This document shows positions 1-8,900 of a stretch of DNA of 11,156 bases, one piece after another (the stretch's first letter is position 1; the number at the start of each line of letters is the position of its first letter). A program made the translations under genes and the position numbers. This stretch comes from Phycisphaerae bacterium (lineage in GTDB: Bacteria > Planctomycetota > Phycisphaerae > Tepidisphaerales > Tepidisphaeraceae): NCBI GenBank assembly GCA_014380825.1, contig JACMJD010000216.1, forward strand, positions 1 to 11,156. The letters are read 5' to 3'. The notes beneath the pieces are model-generated. The model was not told where the DNA came from. It did not search any database and worked only from the letters and a program-made list of their open reading frames with translations.

Positions 1-764
1 GCGTGGACTGCGCCTTTACCCGCATCCAGCTCACCCCCGACATGCTCCCAAGCGATGTCCTGGGTGTGAGCATTTATGACAAGGGGACGGGGGAGTTCAT
101 CTACAAGCGCGGCCCGATCTTCGCGAACATCGTGCTGGCCGATGAGATCAACCGCACCACGCCGCGCACGCAGTCGGCCTTGCTCGAGGCGATGAGCGAA
201 GAGCAGGTCAGCGTTGAGGGCGAGACGCGCAAGCTCGAGCGCCCGTTCATGCTGATCGCGACGCAGAACCCGTTCGAATTCGAAGGCACGTATTATCTGC
301 CGGAAAATCAGCTCGATCGATTCCTGCTTCGCGTGAACGTTGGCTACCCCGAACGCAGCGCCGAGCATCGAATCCTGACGACGCAGCCCGGCCGCAATGC
401 GCTGGACGATTTGAAATCGGTCATGCACGGGTCGGAAGTGGTCGAGTTGCAGGATCGCGTGCCGAAGATTCGGATGGACGCGACGCTGGTGGAATACATT
501 CTGGATCTGGTTGAGTCGTCGCGCCACGATGAGCAGTTGCACCTTGGCGTGTCGCCGCGCGGAGCGCTGGCGCTCACGCAGGCTTCGCAGGCTTCAGCGC
601 TGTTGCACGGGCGTGATTACGTGATTCCGGATGACGTGAAGCAGTTGTTCCTTCCCGTGTGCGCGCACCGCGTGGTCAGCAAATCGTACCTGAGCAACGG
701 CGACGCCAACGCGACCGCCCGAATCTTGCAGAACATCCTCGATCAGATTCCCGTTCCGCGCTAG
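1..764 (+). CDS. MoxR-family AAA+ ATPase, C-terminal part (cut by left edge)
   Basis: This is the C-terminal 253 residues of a MoxR-type AAA+ ATPase. The reading frame is open to the left edge, with the first whole codon at position 3, so the GTG there is not a start. MoxR proteins are usually about 320-340 residues, so roughly 70-80 residues including Walker A are missing. Counting from the first visible codon, I see the Walker B segment IVLADEINR (43-51), TQSALLEAM (56-64), sensor 1 in IATQNP (85-90), the candidate arginine finger in ENQLDRF (101-107) and sensor 2 in GVSPRGAL (182-189), followed by the helical lid. MoxR ATPases are thought to act as chaperones that mature or insert metal into vWA-domain partners. 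The DUF58 gene 11 nt downstream is the expected partner and a TgpA-type transglutaminase follows, so the three probably form one operon. The family assignment is secure; the actual client is inferred. Confidence 0.96.
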   Translation, partial: VDCAFTRIQLTPDMLPSDVLGVSIYDKGTGEFIYKRGPIFANIVLADEINRTTPRTQSALLEAMSEEQVSVEGETRKLERPFMLIATQNPFEFEGTYYLPENQLDRFLLRVNVGYPERSAEHRILTTQPGRNALDDLKSVMHGSEVVELQDRVPKIRMDATLVEYILDLVESSRHDEQLHLGVSPRGALALTQASQASALLHGRDYVIPDDVKQLFLPVCAHRVVSKSYLSNGDANATARILQNILDQIPVPR

Positions 765-775
765 ACTAATTCAAC

Positions 776-2011
776 GTGGCTCGCACTCGCCGACCTCTCA
801 ATTACGCGCCGCACGCGACCGTCGTGCGACGCCGGCCCTCGCTCGACTTTTCCATCACCGGCCTGATCTACTGCGCGCTCATGATGTTCATGGGCTTGGC
901 CGCCATCAACAGCCAGGCGAATCTGTTGTTTGGCGTGTTCGGGCTGATGTTCGGAATTCTGCTGATCAGCATTTCGATCAGCCGGATCGTGCTGCGTCGG
1001 CTGACGATGAATCGCGGCCTGCCCGAAAGCGCAATCGTCGGTCTGCCCGCGATCATCACATACGAGCTTCGCAACGAGAAGCGCTACTGGGCGAGTTTCT
1101 CCGTGACCGTGGCCGAGCTGGACGGAGGCGAGGCGTTCACGAAACAGCCGCAGGCGTACATGCTGCACGCGGCCCCGCGCACGGCGGCGATCATCCCGTC
1201 GCAAGTCACGCCCAAGCGTCGCGGGCTGCACGTGATGGATCGATTTCAACTCAGCACGAGTTTCCCATTTGGCTTCATCAAACGCGCGAACGAGCGCAAA
1301 CATCACGAATCGATCGTGATCTATCCCGCCTTGGCGGAAGTCGATCCGAAACTGCTGCAACTGATGCGATCCGCCGAAAGCACCGGTGCGACGATGCGGC
1401 CACGCCGCGGCGGCAACGACGAGTTCTACGGCCTGAAGGAATTTCGCGCCGGCGAAAACTCGCGATACATCTACTGGCGGCGCAGCGCGCGGACCGGCAC
1501 GCTCGTGTCGAAAGAAATGACGCACGTCTCGCCACCGCGCATCGTGATTCTTGTCGACACGTTCATTCCACAGAGCGAACGCAAGACCGCGCGCCACGCC
1601 GCCACCGAGCGATCGATCGCCATGGCCGCGTCGTTAGCGAGTCATGCGCTGGAGCAGGGTTTGACGGTTGGCCTGGTGTGCTGGTCGGGCGAGTGGGTCA
1701 AAATGAAACCCGCCCGCGGCAAACGTCATCGCCGCGATGTGCTGGCCGTGCTCTCAAGATTGCCGCTGAACACGCAACACGATAGCCAACAACTGCTCGC
1801 CGCCGCACTCGAGCTTCAAGACTCCGGCACGACGCTGGCGATGTTCAGCCCCATCGATGCCACCGCGCCAGGATCGCGCAGCGCCGGCGCGTTGATCGTG
1901 ATTCCAGCCGAAAGTCTGCAATCGCGCCGGTGGTTCCGATTCAATCCAATAGTCGACTTCAACCATTGCATGCCTGCGGAACAAGAACCGGAAGAGGAAG
2001 AGATACGATGA
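776..2011 (+). CDS. DUF58 domain membrane protein (vWA-like), MoxR partner
   Basis: This 411-residue protein belongs to the DUF58 family. Two hydrophobic segments at about 25-44 and 48-72 should anchor it in the inner membrane. The DUF58 signature lies at about 212-246: GGNDEFYGLKEF, a basic stretch, then YWRRSARTG and a conserved Lys-Glu. After it comes a vWA-like Rossmann region from about 254 (RIVILVDTF). The first MIDAS aspartate (D261) is present, but the usual DxSxS is not: the residues run D-T-F-I-P. Metal binding is therefore doubtful, though this is not rare in the family. The C-terminus ends in an acidic run (EPEEEEIR). The start is GTG at 776; an in-frame stop at 767-769 rules out an earlier one, and the next candidate, ATG at 881, would remove part of the first membrane segment. 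No clear Shine-Dalgarno precedes it, which fits translational coupling to the MoxR gene 11 nt upstream. Exact cellular role is unknown. Confidence 0.92.
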   Translation: MARTRRPLNYAPHATVVRRRPSLDFSITGLIYCALMMFMGLAAINSQANLLFGVFGLMFGILLISISISRIVLRRLTMNRGLPESAIVGLPAIITYELRNEKRYWASFSVTVAELDGGEAFTKQPQAYMLHAAPRTAAIIPSQVTPKRRGLHVMDRFQLSTSFPFGFIKRANERKHHESIVIYPALAEVDPKLLQLMRSAESTGATMRPRRGGNDEFYGLKEFRAGENSRYIYWRRSARTGTLVSKEMTHVSPPRIVILVDTFIPQSERKTARHAATERSIAMAASLASHALEQGLTVGLVCWSGEWVKMKPARGKRHRRDVLAVLSRLPLNTQHDSQQLLAAALELQDSGTTLAMFSPIDATAPGSRSAGALIVIPAESLQSRRWFRFNPIVDFNHCMPAEQEPEEEEIR

Positions 2012-2040
2012 AATGAACAGGGTTCATCGCTGGGCACGCT

Positions 2041-4416
2041 ATGTATGACATTAGACAATTTCGGCCCGTCCTTTACGTCCTGCTGATGATGGGCATCAGC
2101 GGGTTCGCCCTCGCTGCGCAGGCGCCGGCGATGTGGGTATTGGCGAGTTCCGCGGTGCTCTTTAACGCATGGCTTGTTGCGACGAATCGGTTTCGACCAT
2201 TGCCGCGGTTGCTGGCAAATTTGATTACCGTGACAGCGTTGTTCGTCGCGTTCCTCATGCTGCGACGAAGCGGATCGCCGCCGATTTTGGTGATCGGGCA
2301 GTTTCTGGTCATCCTTCAAGTCGTGAAAGTGTACGAGCAGCGCGGCAACCGCGATTACGCGCAGTTGCTCGTGCTCAGCCTCCTGCTGATCGTCGCAGCC
2401 GCGATCAGCACGGCGTCGCTCGGATTCGGGCTGCTGTTCGTCTCGTATCTGTTCCTCTCGCTCTACGCGTGTCTGCTGTTCCATTTGAAAGTTGAAACCG
2501 ATCACGCGAAGGCCGCGATCGGTGTGCCCCAGGACAAGCTGAACCCGATGACGCTGCGGCAAGACCAGCGCTATCTCCCGCGATCGATGCGCCGGCTGAC
2601 TGTGCTCGTCTCGGTCGTCTCAGTCGCGATGGCCGTGATCGTCTTCCTGTTCTTCCCGCGCAACACCGGCACCGGCCTGCTCGGGCCGCTGCAATATCGG
2701 GCGGTGAAGGCGCTCAGCGGATTCAGCGGCGAGATGAACTTTCAGCAGGTCGCGCAGATCACGCAGGACACCCGGCAGATCGCGTACGTGAAAGTCTTCG
2801 AAGGTGATCGCAACATCGGCGGCGCGCAGTCTCTGCTTCTGCGCGGCGTGACGCTGGACATCTACACCGGCCGCGAATCGCCGCAGTGGCAGTGGAAGCG
2901 CACGCCGAATGCGACGGGGACTTCAAATATTAACAACATGCCGAACGACCAGACGCGGCAGATTGCGCTGGTCGAAAATAGTCGCCCGATCGGACCGAAT
3001 TCGCGCCGCCAGGAGATCATCCTCGATCCGACCGGCACGGAAACCGTATTCGCGATGCCGGGCGTCACGCACTTTCGCGTATCGACGCAACTCTCATCCG
3101 ATGCGAAGCTGAATTACCAGACGCGCGATCAGACGCTGCGGATGGAGCCGTCGCTGGAAGTTCAGTTGCGCTACGAGGTGTGGAGCGACGGCCAGGTGAC
3201 GCTGCCGGACGACGACAAGGACAACCCGAATAACCCGCCACTGTCGACGCAGTCGTCGCCCACCACTGATTCGACGACCGATGCCAAGACGCCGACACGA
3301 TCGGTCATCGACCCGCAGATCGAAACCTACGCGCGACGTCCCGATGTGAGCGGCACCGACGAAGAAGGCCCGCTCGTCGCAAGGCGGCCACGTGAGCTGC
3401 GCGTAACGGCGCTGGACGAGAAGATCGCCCAGAACATCGAGCAACATCTCAAGGGCAGCGAGTTCGCCTACACGCTGGACCTGCGCGCCGCCGAACGCAT
3501 CGGCGAGCGCGATCCGATGGTCGCGTTCCTCTACGACCTGAAGCGCGGCCACTGCGAATATTTTGCCGGCGCGATGACGCTGATGTGTCAGAGCCTGGGG
3601 CTTCAGGCGCGCGTCGTGGTTGGATTCAAATGTGACGATTTCAACACGCTCACGAACAGCTACGTGGTGCGGCAGAATCACGCGCATGCGTGGGTGGAAG
3701 TGTTGAACGACAAGCGACAATGGATCACGTTCGACCCAACCAGCGGGCGCGAACTGAATGCCGGCAACAAAAACGCCGGCATCCTCGCGAAGCTCAAGCA
3801 CTTGTTCGATTATCTCGAATACACCTGGGCGAATTCCGTCGTGGCGTACGATCGCGATGCGCGCTCGAACCTGATTCAAAACGTCGAGGTCAACCTCGGC
3901 AAGAGCGCGCAGAACGGCACCGACGCGATGAACAAGGCCAAGACCTGGTTCGATTTCGACAAGTGGTTCGGCGACCAGGTGATCCGGGCGCAGTTCTGGC
4001 AGAAGCTGGTGGCGGTCCTGATCGCGGCGCTGGTGCTGGCGCTGATCGGCGCGATCGGCTGGTTCGCGACGGAGCGCTGGAAAATGCGCCGCCGCGCCCG
4101 TCGGATCGGCCTGGCTGCGCTCCCGCCGCAGGCGCAGTTGAGGCTGGCGCGTCAGTTGGGTTTTTATGACGACATGATCAGCACGCTGGCGCGGCATGGA
4201 ATTACGTGCGCGCCGAATCTTACGCCCAGCGAGTTCAGCCGTTCGATCGCGTTCCTGCCCAGCGAGCTGTTCGACGTCGTCCGACGATTGACCAACATCT
4301 TCTACCGAATCCGCTACGGCCAGGCCGAGCTGAGCGGCATGCAGCAGCGAAGGTTGAAGACAAGCATTTCGAGGCTGGAGAGCGCAATGCAGAACATGCG
4401 CGCATCGTCAAATTGA
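2041..4416 (+). CDS. TgpA-type membrane transglutaminase-like protein
   Basis: This 791-residue integral membrane protein has the TgpA architecture. An N-terminal block of about six hydrophobic helices (roughly 8-26, 30-46, 55-75, 81-97, 105-147 possibly two, 185-205; DUF3488 type) is followed by a long exposed domain. The transglutaminase core carries the papain-like triad: C505 in RGHCEYFAG, H549 in NHAHAWVEV and D565 in WITFDPTSG. A further membrane helix at about 655-675 leads to a DUF4129-like tail (about 695-785, with LTPSEF and FYRIRYG). A polar Asp/Asn/Pro/Thr-rich linker at about 386-420 separates the beta-rich segment from the core. The intact triad suggests an active enzyme, either cross-linking or protease-like; the substrate is unknown. 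An in-frame stop at 2014-2016 makes ATG 2041 the first possible start. It lies 29 nt after the DUF58 stop, so it is probably in the same operon. Characterised relatives such as Pseudomonas aeruginosa TgpA act in the cell envelope. Confidence 0.94.
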   Translation: MYDIRQFRPVLYVLLMMGISGFALAAQAPAMWVLASSAVLFNAWLVATNRFRPLPRLLANLITVTALFVAFLMLRRSGSPPILVIGQFLVILQVVKVYEQRGNRDYAQLLVLSLLLIVAAAISTASLGFGLLFVSYLFLSLYACLLFHLKVETDHAKAAIGVPQDKLNPMTLRQDQRYLPRSMRRLTVLVSVVSVAMAVIVFLFFPRNTGTGLLGPLQYRAVKALSGFSGEMNFQQVAQITQDTRQIAYVKVFEGDRNIGGAQSLLLRGVTLDIYTGRESPQWQWKRTPNATGTSNINNMPNDQTRQIALVENSRPIGPNSRRQEIILDPTGTETVFAMPGVTHFRVSTQLSSDAKLNYQTRDQTLRMEPSLEVQLRYEVWSDGQVTLPDDDKDNPNNPPLSTQSSPTTDSTTDAKTPTRSVIDPQIETYARRPDVSGTDEEGPLVARRPRELRVTALDEKIAQNIEQHLKGSEFAYTLDLRAAERIGERDPMVAFLYDLKRGHCEYFAGAMTLMCQSLGLQARVVVGFKCDDFNTLTNSYVVRQNHAHAWVEVLNDKRQWITFDPTSGRELNAGNKNAGILAKLKHLFDYLEYTWANSVVAYDRDARSNLIQNVEVNLGKSAQNGTDAMNKAKTWFDFDKWFGDQVIRAQFWQKLVAVLIAALVLALIGAIGWFATERWKMRRRARRIGLAALPPQAQLRLARQLGFYDDMISTLARHGITCAPNLTPSEFSRSIAFLPSELFDVVRRLTNIFYRIRYGQAELSGMQQRRLKTSISRLESAMQNMRASSN

Positions 4417-4429
4417 ATCAAGACAGATC

Positions 4430-4512
4430 AACCACCAAGACACCAAGAACACCAAGAATTCAATGCATAATTTTGGTTTCGCCTTCTTGGTGTCCTTGGT
4501 GTTTTGGTGGTT
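4430..4512. repeat. Long inverted repeat with tandem-unit arms, upstream of cinA
   Basis: Two 29-nt arms (4430-4458 and 4484-4512) pair through 27 Watson-Crick pairs, one G-U (4439/4503) and one A-C mismatch (4448/4494), around a 25-nt loop. Each arm is itself about three tandem copies of an 8-9-bp unit, CACCAAG plus one or two A on the left and the complement CTTGGTG on the right. It starts 13 nt after the transglutaminase stop and ends 15 nt before the cinA ATG. It could act as a transcription end or insulator for the upstream operon, but no T-run follows the right arm, so it is not a standard intrinsic terminator. I have an impression of similar CACCAAGA/TTCTTGGTG palindromes elsewhere in environmental bacterial genomes, which would make it a dispersed REP- or MITE-like element. 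That part is memory, not evidence from this window. Confidence 0.9.
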
Positions 4513-4527
4513 AACATTCTTTCCTTC

Positions 4528-5832
4528 ATGAAGACCGCGATTATTCTTTCAATAGGTGACGAACTCGTCCTCGGCCAAACGGTCGACACGAACTCTGCGT
4601 GGCTGAGCCATCAACTGGCGGCGGTGGGGTGCGCGATCAAGGCGCACATGACGGTGCCGGACGATCAGCAGGCGATCGAAGACGCGATTCGCGAGTCTGC
4701 GCAGCGCTGCGATTTCCTGATCGTCACCGGCGGAATCGGCCCAACCGCCGACGATCTAACACGCCAAGCGCTCGCCGGCATGATGAACGCGCCGCTCGAA
4801 CTCGATCAAAAGTGGCTCGATCACATGACTGCTTACTTCAAAGAGCGCGGCCGGGTGATGCCCAGAACCAACGAAATCCAGGCGATGATCCCGCGCGGCG
4901 CGGAATTGATCTGGAACCACAACGGCACCGCCGCGGGAATGCGCGCAAGAATCTCGATCGGCGAGGTCGCTTCAGCGACCGTGTCCGACGCGCCGCAATG
5001 CGAGATCTTCATCACCCCCGGCGTCCCCAAAGAAATGAAGATGATGTTCGAGCGCGACGTCCTGCCGCGCGTCAGAGAGAGGGGCGGCTCATCGGATTCT
5101 GTGATCCTCTCGCGCACGCTGCATACGTTCGCGCTGGGTGAAAGTGCGATCGCCGAGATGCTTGGCGACCTGATGAGGCGCGATCGCAATCCATCGGTTG
5201 GCACAACCGTTGCCAACGGGATCGTGTCGCTCCGACTGAACTCTCGTTTCGACTCACGCGATGAAGCACAACGACAACTCGATGAAACCGATGGCGCCTG
5301 TCGCGCCGCGCTAGGAGATCTGATCTTCGGCGCCGACGACGAATCGCTTCAACAAGCGGTCGGCCGCTTGCTTGCCTCTTCGCGGAAGAAGGTGACAACC
5401 GCCGAAAGTTGCACGGGCGGCCTGCTCGCGAAAATGATCACCGACGTTTCCGGCTCCAGCGATTATTTTCACACCGGTTTCGTCACCTACTCGAACAAAG
5501 CGAAGTACGAACGCCTGGGCGTGTCGATGGAAATCATCAACGTCTACGGCGCGGTGAGCGAACCAGTTGTAAGCCTGATGGCCAAGAACGCACGCCGGCT
5601 GACGAAGTCGCACTTCGCACTCGCGATCAGTGGCGTGGCCGGTCCGACCGGTGGCAGCGCGACGAAACCAGTCGGCACGGTTTGCATCGCGCTGGCGTTT
5701 GATGACGAGCAGCCGCCCATGGCGCGGACATTTCTTTTTCCCGGCGATCGCGAATGGGTCCGCGACAGGGCCGCCAAGATGGCGCTGACGATGCTGCGAT
5801 ATCATCTGGTGGGCAAGCCACTTCCGGTCTAA
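4528..5832 (+). CDS. cinA: CinA family protein: MoaB-like domain plus nicotinamide-nucleotide amidase
   Basis: This 434-residue protein has the full two-domain CinA layout. The N-terminal MoaB/MogA-like domain (about 1-180) shows ILSIGDELVLGQTVDTNS (6-23), VTGGIGPTADDLTRQALA (66-83), RTNEIQAMIP (113-122), NGTAAGM (132-138) and ITPGVPKEM (162-170). In homologues this part hydrolyses ADP-ribose-like substrates. The C-terminal PncC-type domain (about 275-430) has TAESCTGGLLAK (291-302), FHTGFVTYSNKAK (314-326), GAVSE (341-345) and the glycine-rich AISGVAGPTGG (366-376). This part deamidates nicotinamide mononucleotide to nicotinate mononucleotide in pyridine-nucleotide salvage. An insertion-like stretch at about 140-157 separates two conserved N-terminal motifs. 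I chose ATG 4528 because the protein then begins exactly where the family does. In-frame TTG 4504 and GTG 4507 lie inside the preceding inverted repeat and would add eight unconserved residues. The 15 nt before the ATG contain no Shine-Dalgarno, so initiation may be weak or leaderless. A competence role should not be assumed. Confidence 0.95.
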   Translation: MKTAIILSIGDELVLGQTVDTNSAWLSHQLAAVGCAIKAHMTVPDDQQAIEDAIRESAQRCDFLIVTGGIGPTADDLTRQALAGMMNAPLELDQKWLDHMTAYFKERGRVMPRTNEIQAMIPRGAELIWNHNGTAAGMRARISIGEVASATVSDAPQCEIFITPGVPKEMKMMFERDVLPRVRERGGSSDSVILSRTLHTFALGESAIAEMLGDLMRRDRNPSVGTTVANGIVSLRLNSRFDSRDEAQRQLDETDGACRAALGDLIFGADDESLQQAVGRLLASSRKKVTTAESCTGGLLAKMITDVSGSSDYFHTGFVTYSNKAKYERLGVSMEIINVYGAVSEPVVSLMAKNARRLTKSHFALAISGVAGPTGGSATKPVGTVCIALAFDDEQPPMARTFLFPGDREWVRDRAAKMALTMLRYHLVGKPLPV

Positions 5833-5940
5833 TCGTCCGAATCTCACAAATCCCGCGTTGCGCGCAGGGTACGGGGCATCGGTCGGTACCCATCCCTGAG
5901 AGCGACGCTGCACAAGTGCGGCGGCTTCTCACCTGCAACC

Positions 5941-5945
5941 GGAGA
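5941..5945 (+). promoter_or_regulatory. Shine-Dalgarno fixing the start of the 1206-residue secreted protein
   Basis: GGAGA lies 6 nt before the ATG at 5952, and that ATG opens directly into a signal peptide. The frame is open further up, as far as 5754 inside cinA, but upstream translation would bury the signal sequence. The 119-nt spacer 5833-5951 otherwise shows only a 6-bp inverted repeat (GGGTAC 5867-5872 / GTACCC 5886-5891) and no convincing promoter. Confidence 0.75.
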
Positions 5946-5951
5946 CCCACC

Positions 5952-8900
5952 ATGTTCTCGTTCAATCGTCGTAGCGGCATCGGTTTGACTTTGGCGATCG
6001 CGATATCGTTGTTGTGCGTTCCGGGTTCGCGGGCGCAAACGCCGCCGGCCGACCCGTGCGCGCAGCTTCGACAGCTCGCCGCTGAGCTGAAAACGCTCGC
6101 CGATCAGGTCATTCAGGACGTCGAGGACCTGGCCAAGGCTGACGCGGAGGCGTCAAAAGCACCCGGCGCCGCGCCCGAAGACTGGACGAAAATCAAGAAC
6201 GCGGTCGATGCGTACGATCACCTGAACACCGCCACGCGAGCGCTGAAGCAGTTCAATGAATCGGACGACGGCCGGCAGTTGGCGAAGCTCAGAACTGACA
6301 AGGCGGCGCTCGATCAGACGATCAAGGACGGCGACGCCGCGGAAAATGCCGCGCGGAACAAGGATGCCGCGAAAACCAAGGCGGTTGACGACCTGAAGAC
6401 CGCCCGCGATGCACAGCAGTCCAAGGTCGAACTTCTGGATGTGCAGAATTCGCCGAAGTCCGTCGTCGACCCGGAGAAGGCGAAGCTTCTACAGCTCCAG
6501 GCGGATTATCGCGTCAAGTACATGGACCTGTACGACTCGACCACGCTGAAGGCGATGTCCGATCGAGAAGCCGCCAAGCCGCGGTTCAAAGAAATTGAGC
6601 CTGCGATCAAGGAGTTAGCGGGCAAGCAGAAGCTTCGCGACGACGCGATCGCCAAGGCGAACGCCGAGCTCAAACCGTACGGCGATCTGGGCGGCGAGGC
6701 GAAGGTGCGGGCGAAGTACAAAGAGCTCACCGACAAAGACGCCGCCGCCGGTGATCTCAGCGGCAAGGCTCACAAGGCGCGACTGAAGCTGAAGGAGGAT
6801 CAAGCGAAGAAAGATGCCGCGCAGGAAGCGCACGATGCGTTGCAAACGCGGCTGCAAGAACAGGCCCAGACTGAATGTCAGCAAGCGCGCGATGATGCGT
6901 TCCTCTCGGGCGTCCAGCAGACGATCGACAAAAACCGCGACGACATGAAATTGACGGTGAACAGTCAGATCAAGTCCCGCGCGATTGCCGAGCGAAAGGC
7001 CAAGCCCGAGCTGTGGAATACGCCCGCGGCAAAGGCCGCATCGTTGGATCGCTGGATGAAAACACAGCGCGAAGAGTGCGTGCAAGGTTTCGAAGCCATC
7101 AAGCAGGCGGAAATTGCTCGGCTCAACCGGGTCAAGTCACAGTTCCTGCATTTGCCGTGCATGCCGGACGAGCAGCAACTCACGACCGAGATTGATGAAC
7201 GCATTACGTTCGTCACAAACTTGAGATACGCGTCCGCCGGCGGAGTTGAAGACGGCTTGGGTCAGATGCCCGAGATCGACATCCCGGACGACGGTGCTGG
7301 TGGCGGTGAAGTGGTCGCGGAAGAAAAGACTTGGAAGTTCGACTGTCGTCCCGGCGGCTGGACATCGACCGGCATCATGCTGACGAAAGACAGCAGCATT
7401 GCGATCAAGGCCGAAGGAAAACTCACCCGCGGCAAGGACTGGTCGACCGGGCCGGGCGGATATTATCACCTGGGTTTTCAGGCGTGGACGTTCAAAGCGA
7501 AAGTCGGCAAGCGCCTGATCGACATCGGCGCCGGCGGAACGATCTGGGGTGAGGAAGGGGAGCTGCTGCTCGCGCCGACATACACGTACGACCCCGCGGC
7601 GGAAGAGGGAAAGACGGAGGGCAGCATCACCGCGACCGTGACGGGCAAGGGTCTGACCGTCGACGATGCGATCGCGTCCAAAGGCGGGAAACAACTTCCA
7701 CCGCCGGACGGGAAATCGACAGGTGGCGGCGGCGATGGAAAGACTTCCGGCAATCCGGGCGCTGCCGCGCCGGGCGGAAACTTCCGCAACATCGGAGACA
7801 AAGAAGTGATAGTCGCCTGCCCGGTCACGATGCGCATTACCGATTCATCCGGCCGTCGTGACAGCGAGATCGAAGGTCTCACGATCGAATCGAAACCCGA
7901 CGCGGACGGCGGGCAGATCTGGTACGCGTCGCTCCCCAAGGGCGAGTTCACCGCGCACTTCACCGGCACCGGCAAGGGCGCCGTACACGTGCGCACCAAG
8001 CAGCGCGGCAAGCCTGACATGACGTACCCGGCGTTCGAAGTCGACAAGGGTTCGACCGCTTCGCTGGTGCTGTCCGATTCACCCGAAGCGCCGCCGCTAA
8101 AAACCGGCAGCACGCGCGAACTCACGCCAACTGCCGGCACTGGTGGGACGACAACTTCGGGCGGCGATGCTGCAAGCGGTGGGATTGCCGGTCAAGTTTC
8201 CGCCGGCAAAAATCTTCAGCTGGCGCGATGGACCACTTTCCGTCGCATCACCGATTTCCCGCGCGGCGAGGGCGCGCAGATCGTCACCGTCGCCAAGATG
8301 TCCGCCGACGGTTCGCGGATTGTCTTTGGCACGGGCAAGGGCCTGTTCGTGATGAACACCGACGGCAGCGACGTTCGCGCGATCGCGCAAGGCACGCCGA
8401 TCTCGCACGTCGATATCTCCGCCGACGGTCGCAAGGTCGCCTGGTTCCAGCGCGGCGAGAAATCGACTCTGTTCACCGCCAATTCCGACGGGTCGGACAT
8501 CACGCCCATGCCGATGAACGGCGCATCCATGCTCAACGCGATGCGCCTCACCGCGGATGGCTCAAGGCTGTTCGTCATCAGCTTCGAGAAGGCCGGTATC
8601 TACATGATGCCGTCCGACGGCTCAGACCTGAAGCGAATCGTCGACACGGCCAGCGTGTGCAAGCTGCTGAAGACGGATGAGAACAGCAACCATTGGCGGA
8701 ACTCAATGGAGATTTCCGACGATGGCTCGCGCATCGTCTTCCACCTGCTCTGGACCGTGTTCGGCATCAACAGCGACGGCTCCGATCTGCACATCATCGC
8801 GAACCGCAAGACTTATGGCATCAACGGTTTCGCGCTCAGCGGTGATGGTCAGACCGTGGCCGTGCATGAATCGAGCGATGCGGAGAAGAGCGGGACGTAT

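Noticed and set aside
761..1597. 278-codon - strand frame opposite the DUF58 gene
   Set aside because: Arg/Ala/His-rich composition, no motif, and full overlap with a well-supported gene.
1816..2562. 248-codon - strand frame across the DUF58/transglutaminase junction
   Set aside because: Low-complexity Gln/Arg/His composition, crosses two real genes, no motif.
3094..4197. 367-codon open frame on the - strand, opposite the transglutaminase gene
   Set aside because: It lies wholly inside a gene with catalytic motifs on the + strand, is Arg/His-rich with no recognisable motif, and is a typical shadow of GC-rich codon bias.
4430..4512. Intrinsic terminator of the MoxR operon
   Set aside because: The stem is long enough, but no T-run follows the right arm; termination there remains possible but is not supported by the standard signature.
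5867..5891. GGGTAC/GTACCC inverted repeat between cinA and the secreted-protein gene
   Set aside because: Only 6 bp with a 13-nt loop and no T-run; compatible with chance in GC-rich DNA.
5754..5951. 66-codon N-terminal extension of the large secreted protein
   Set aside because: It overlaps the end of cinA and would place a signal peptide in the interior; ATG 5952 has a good ribosome-binding site.
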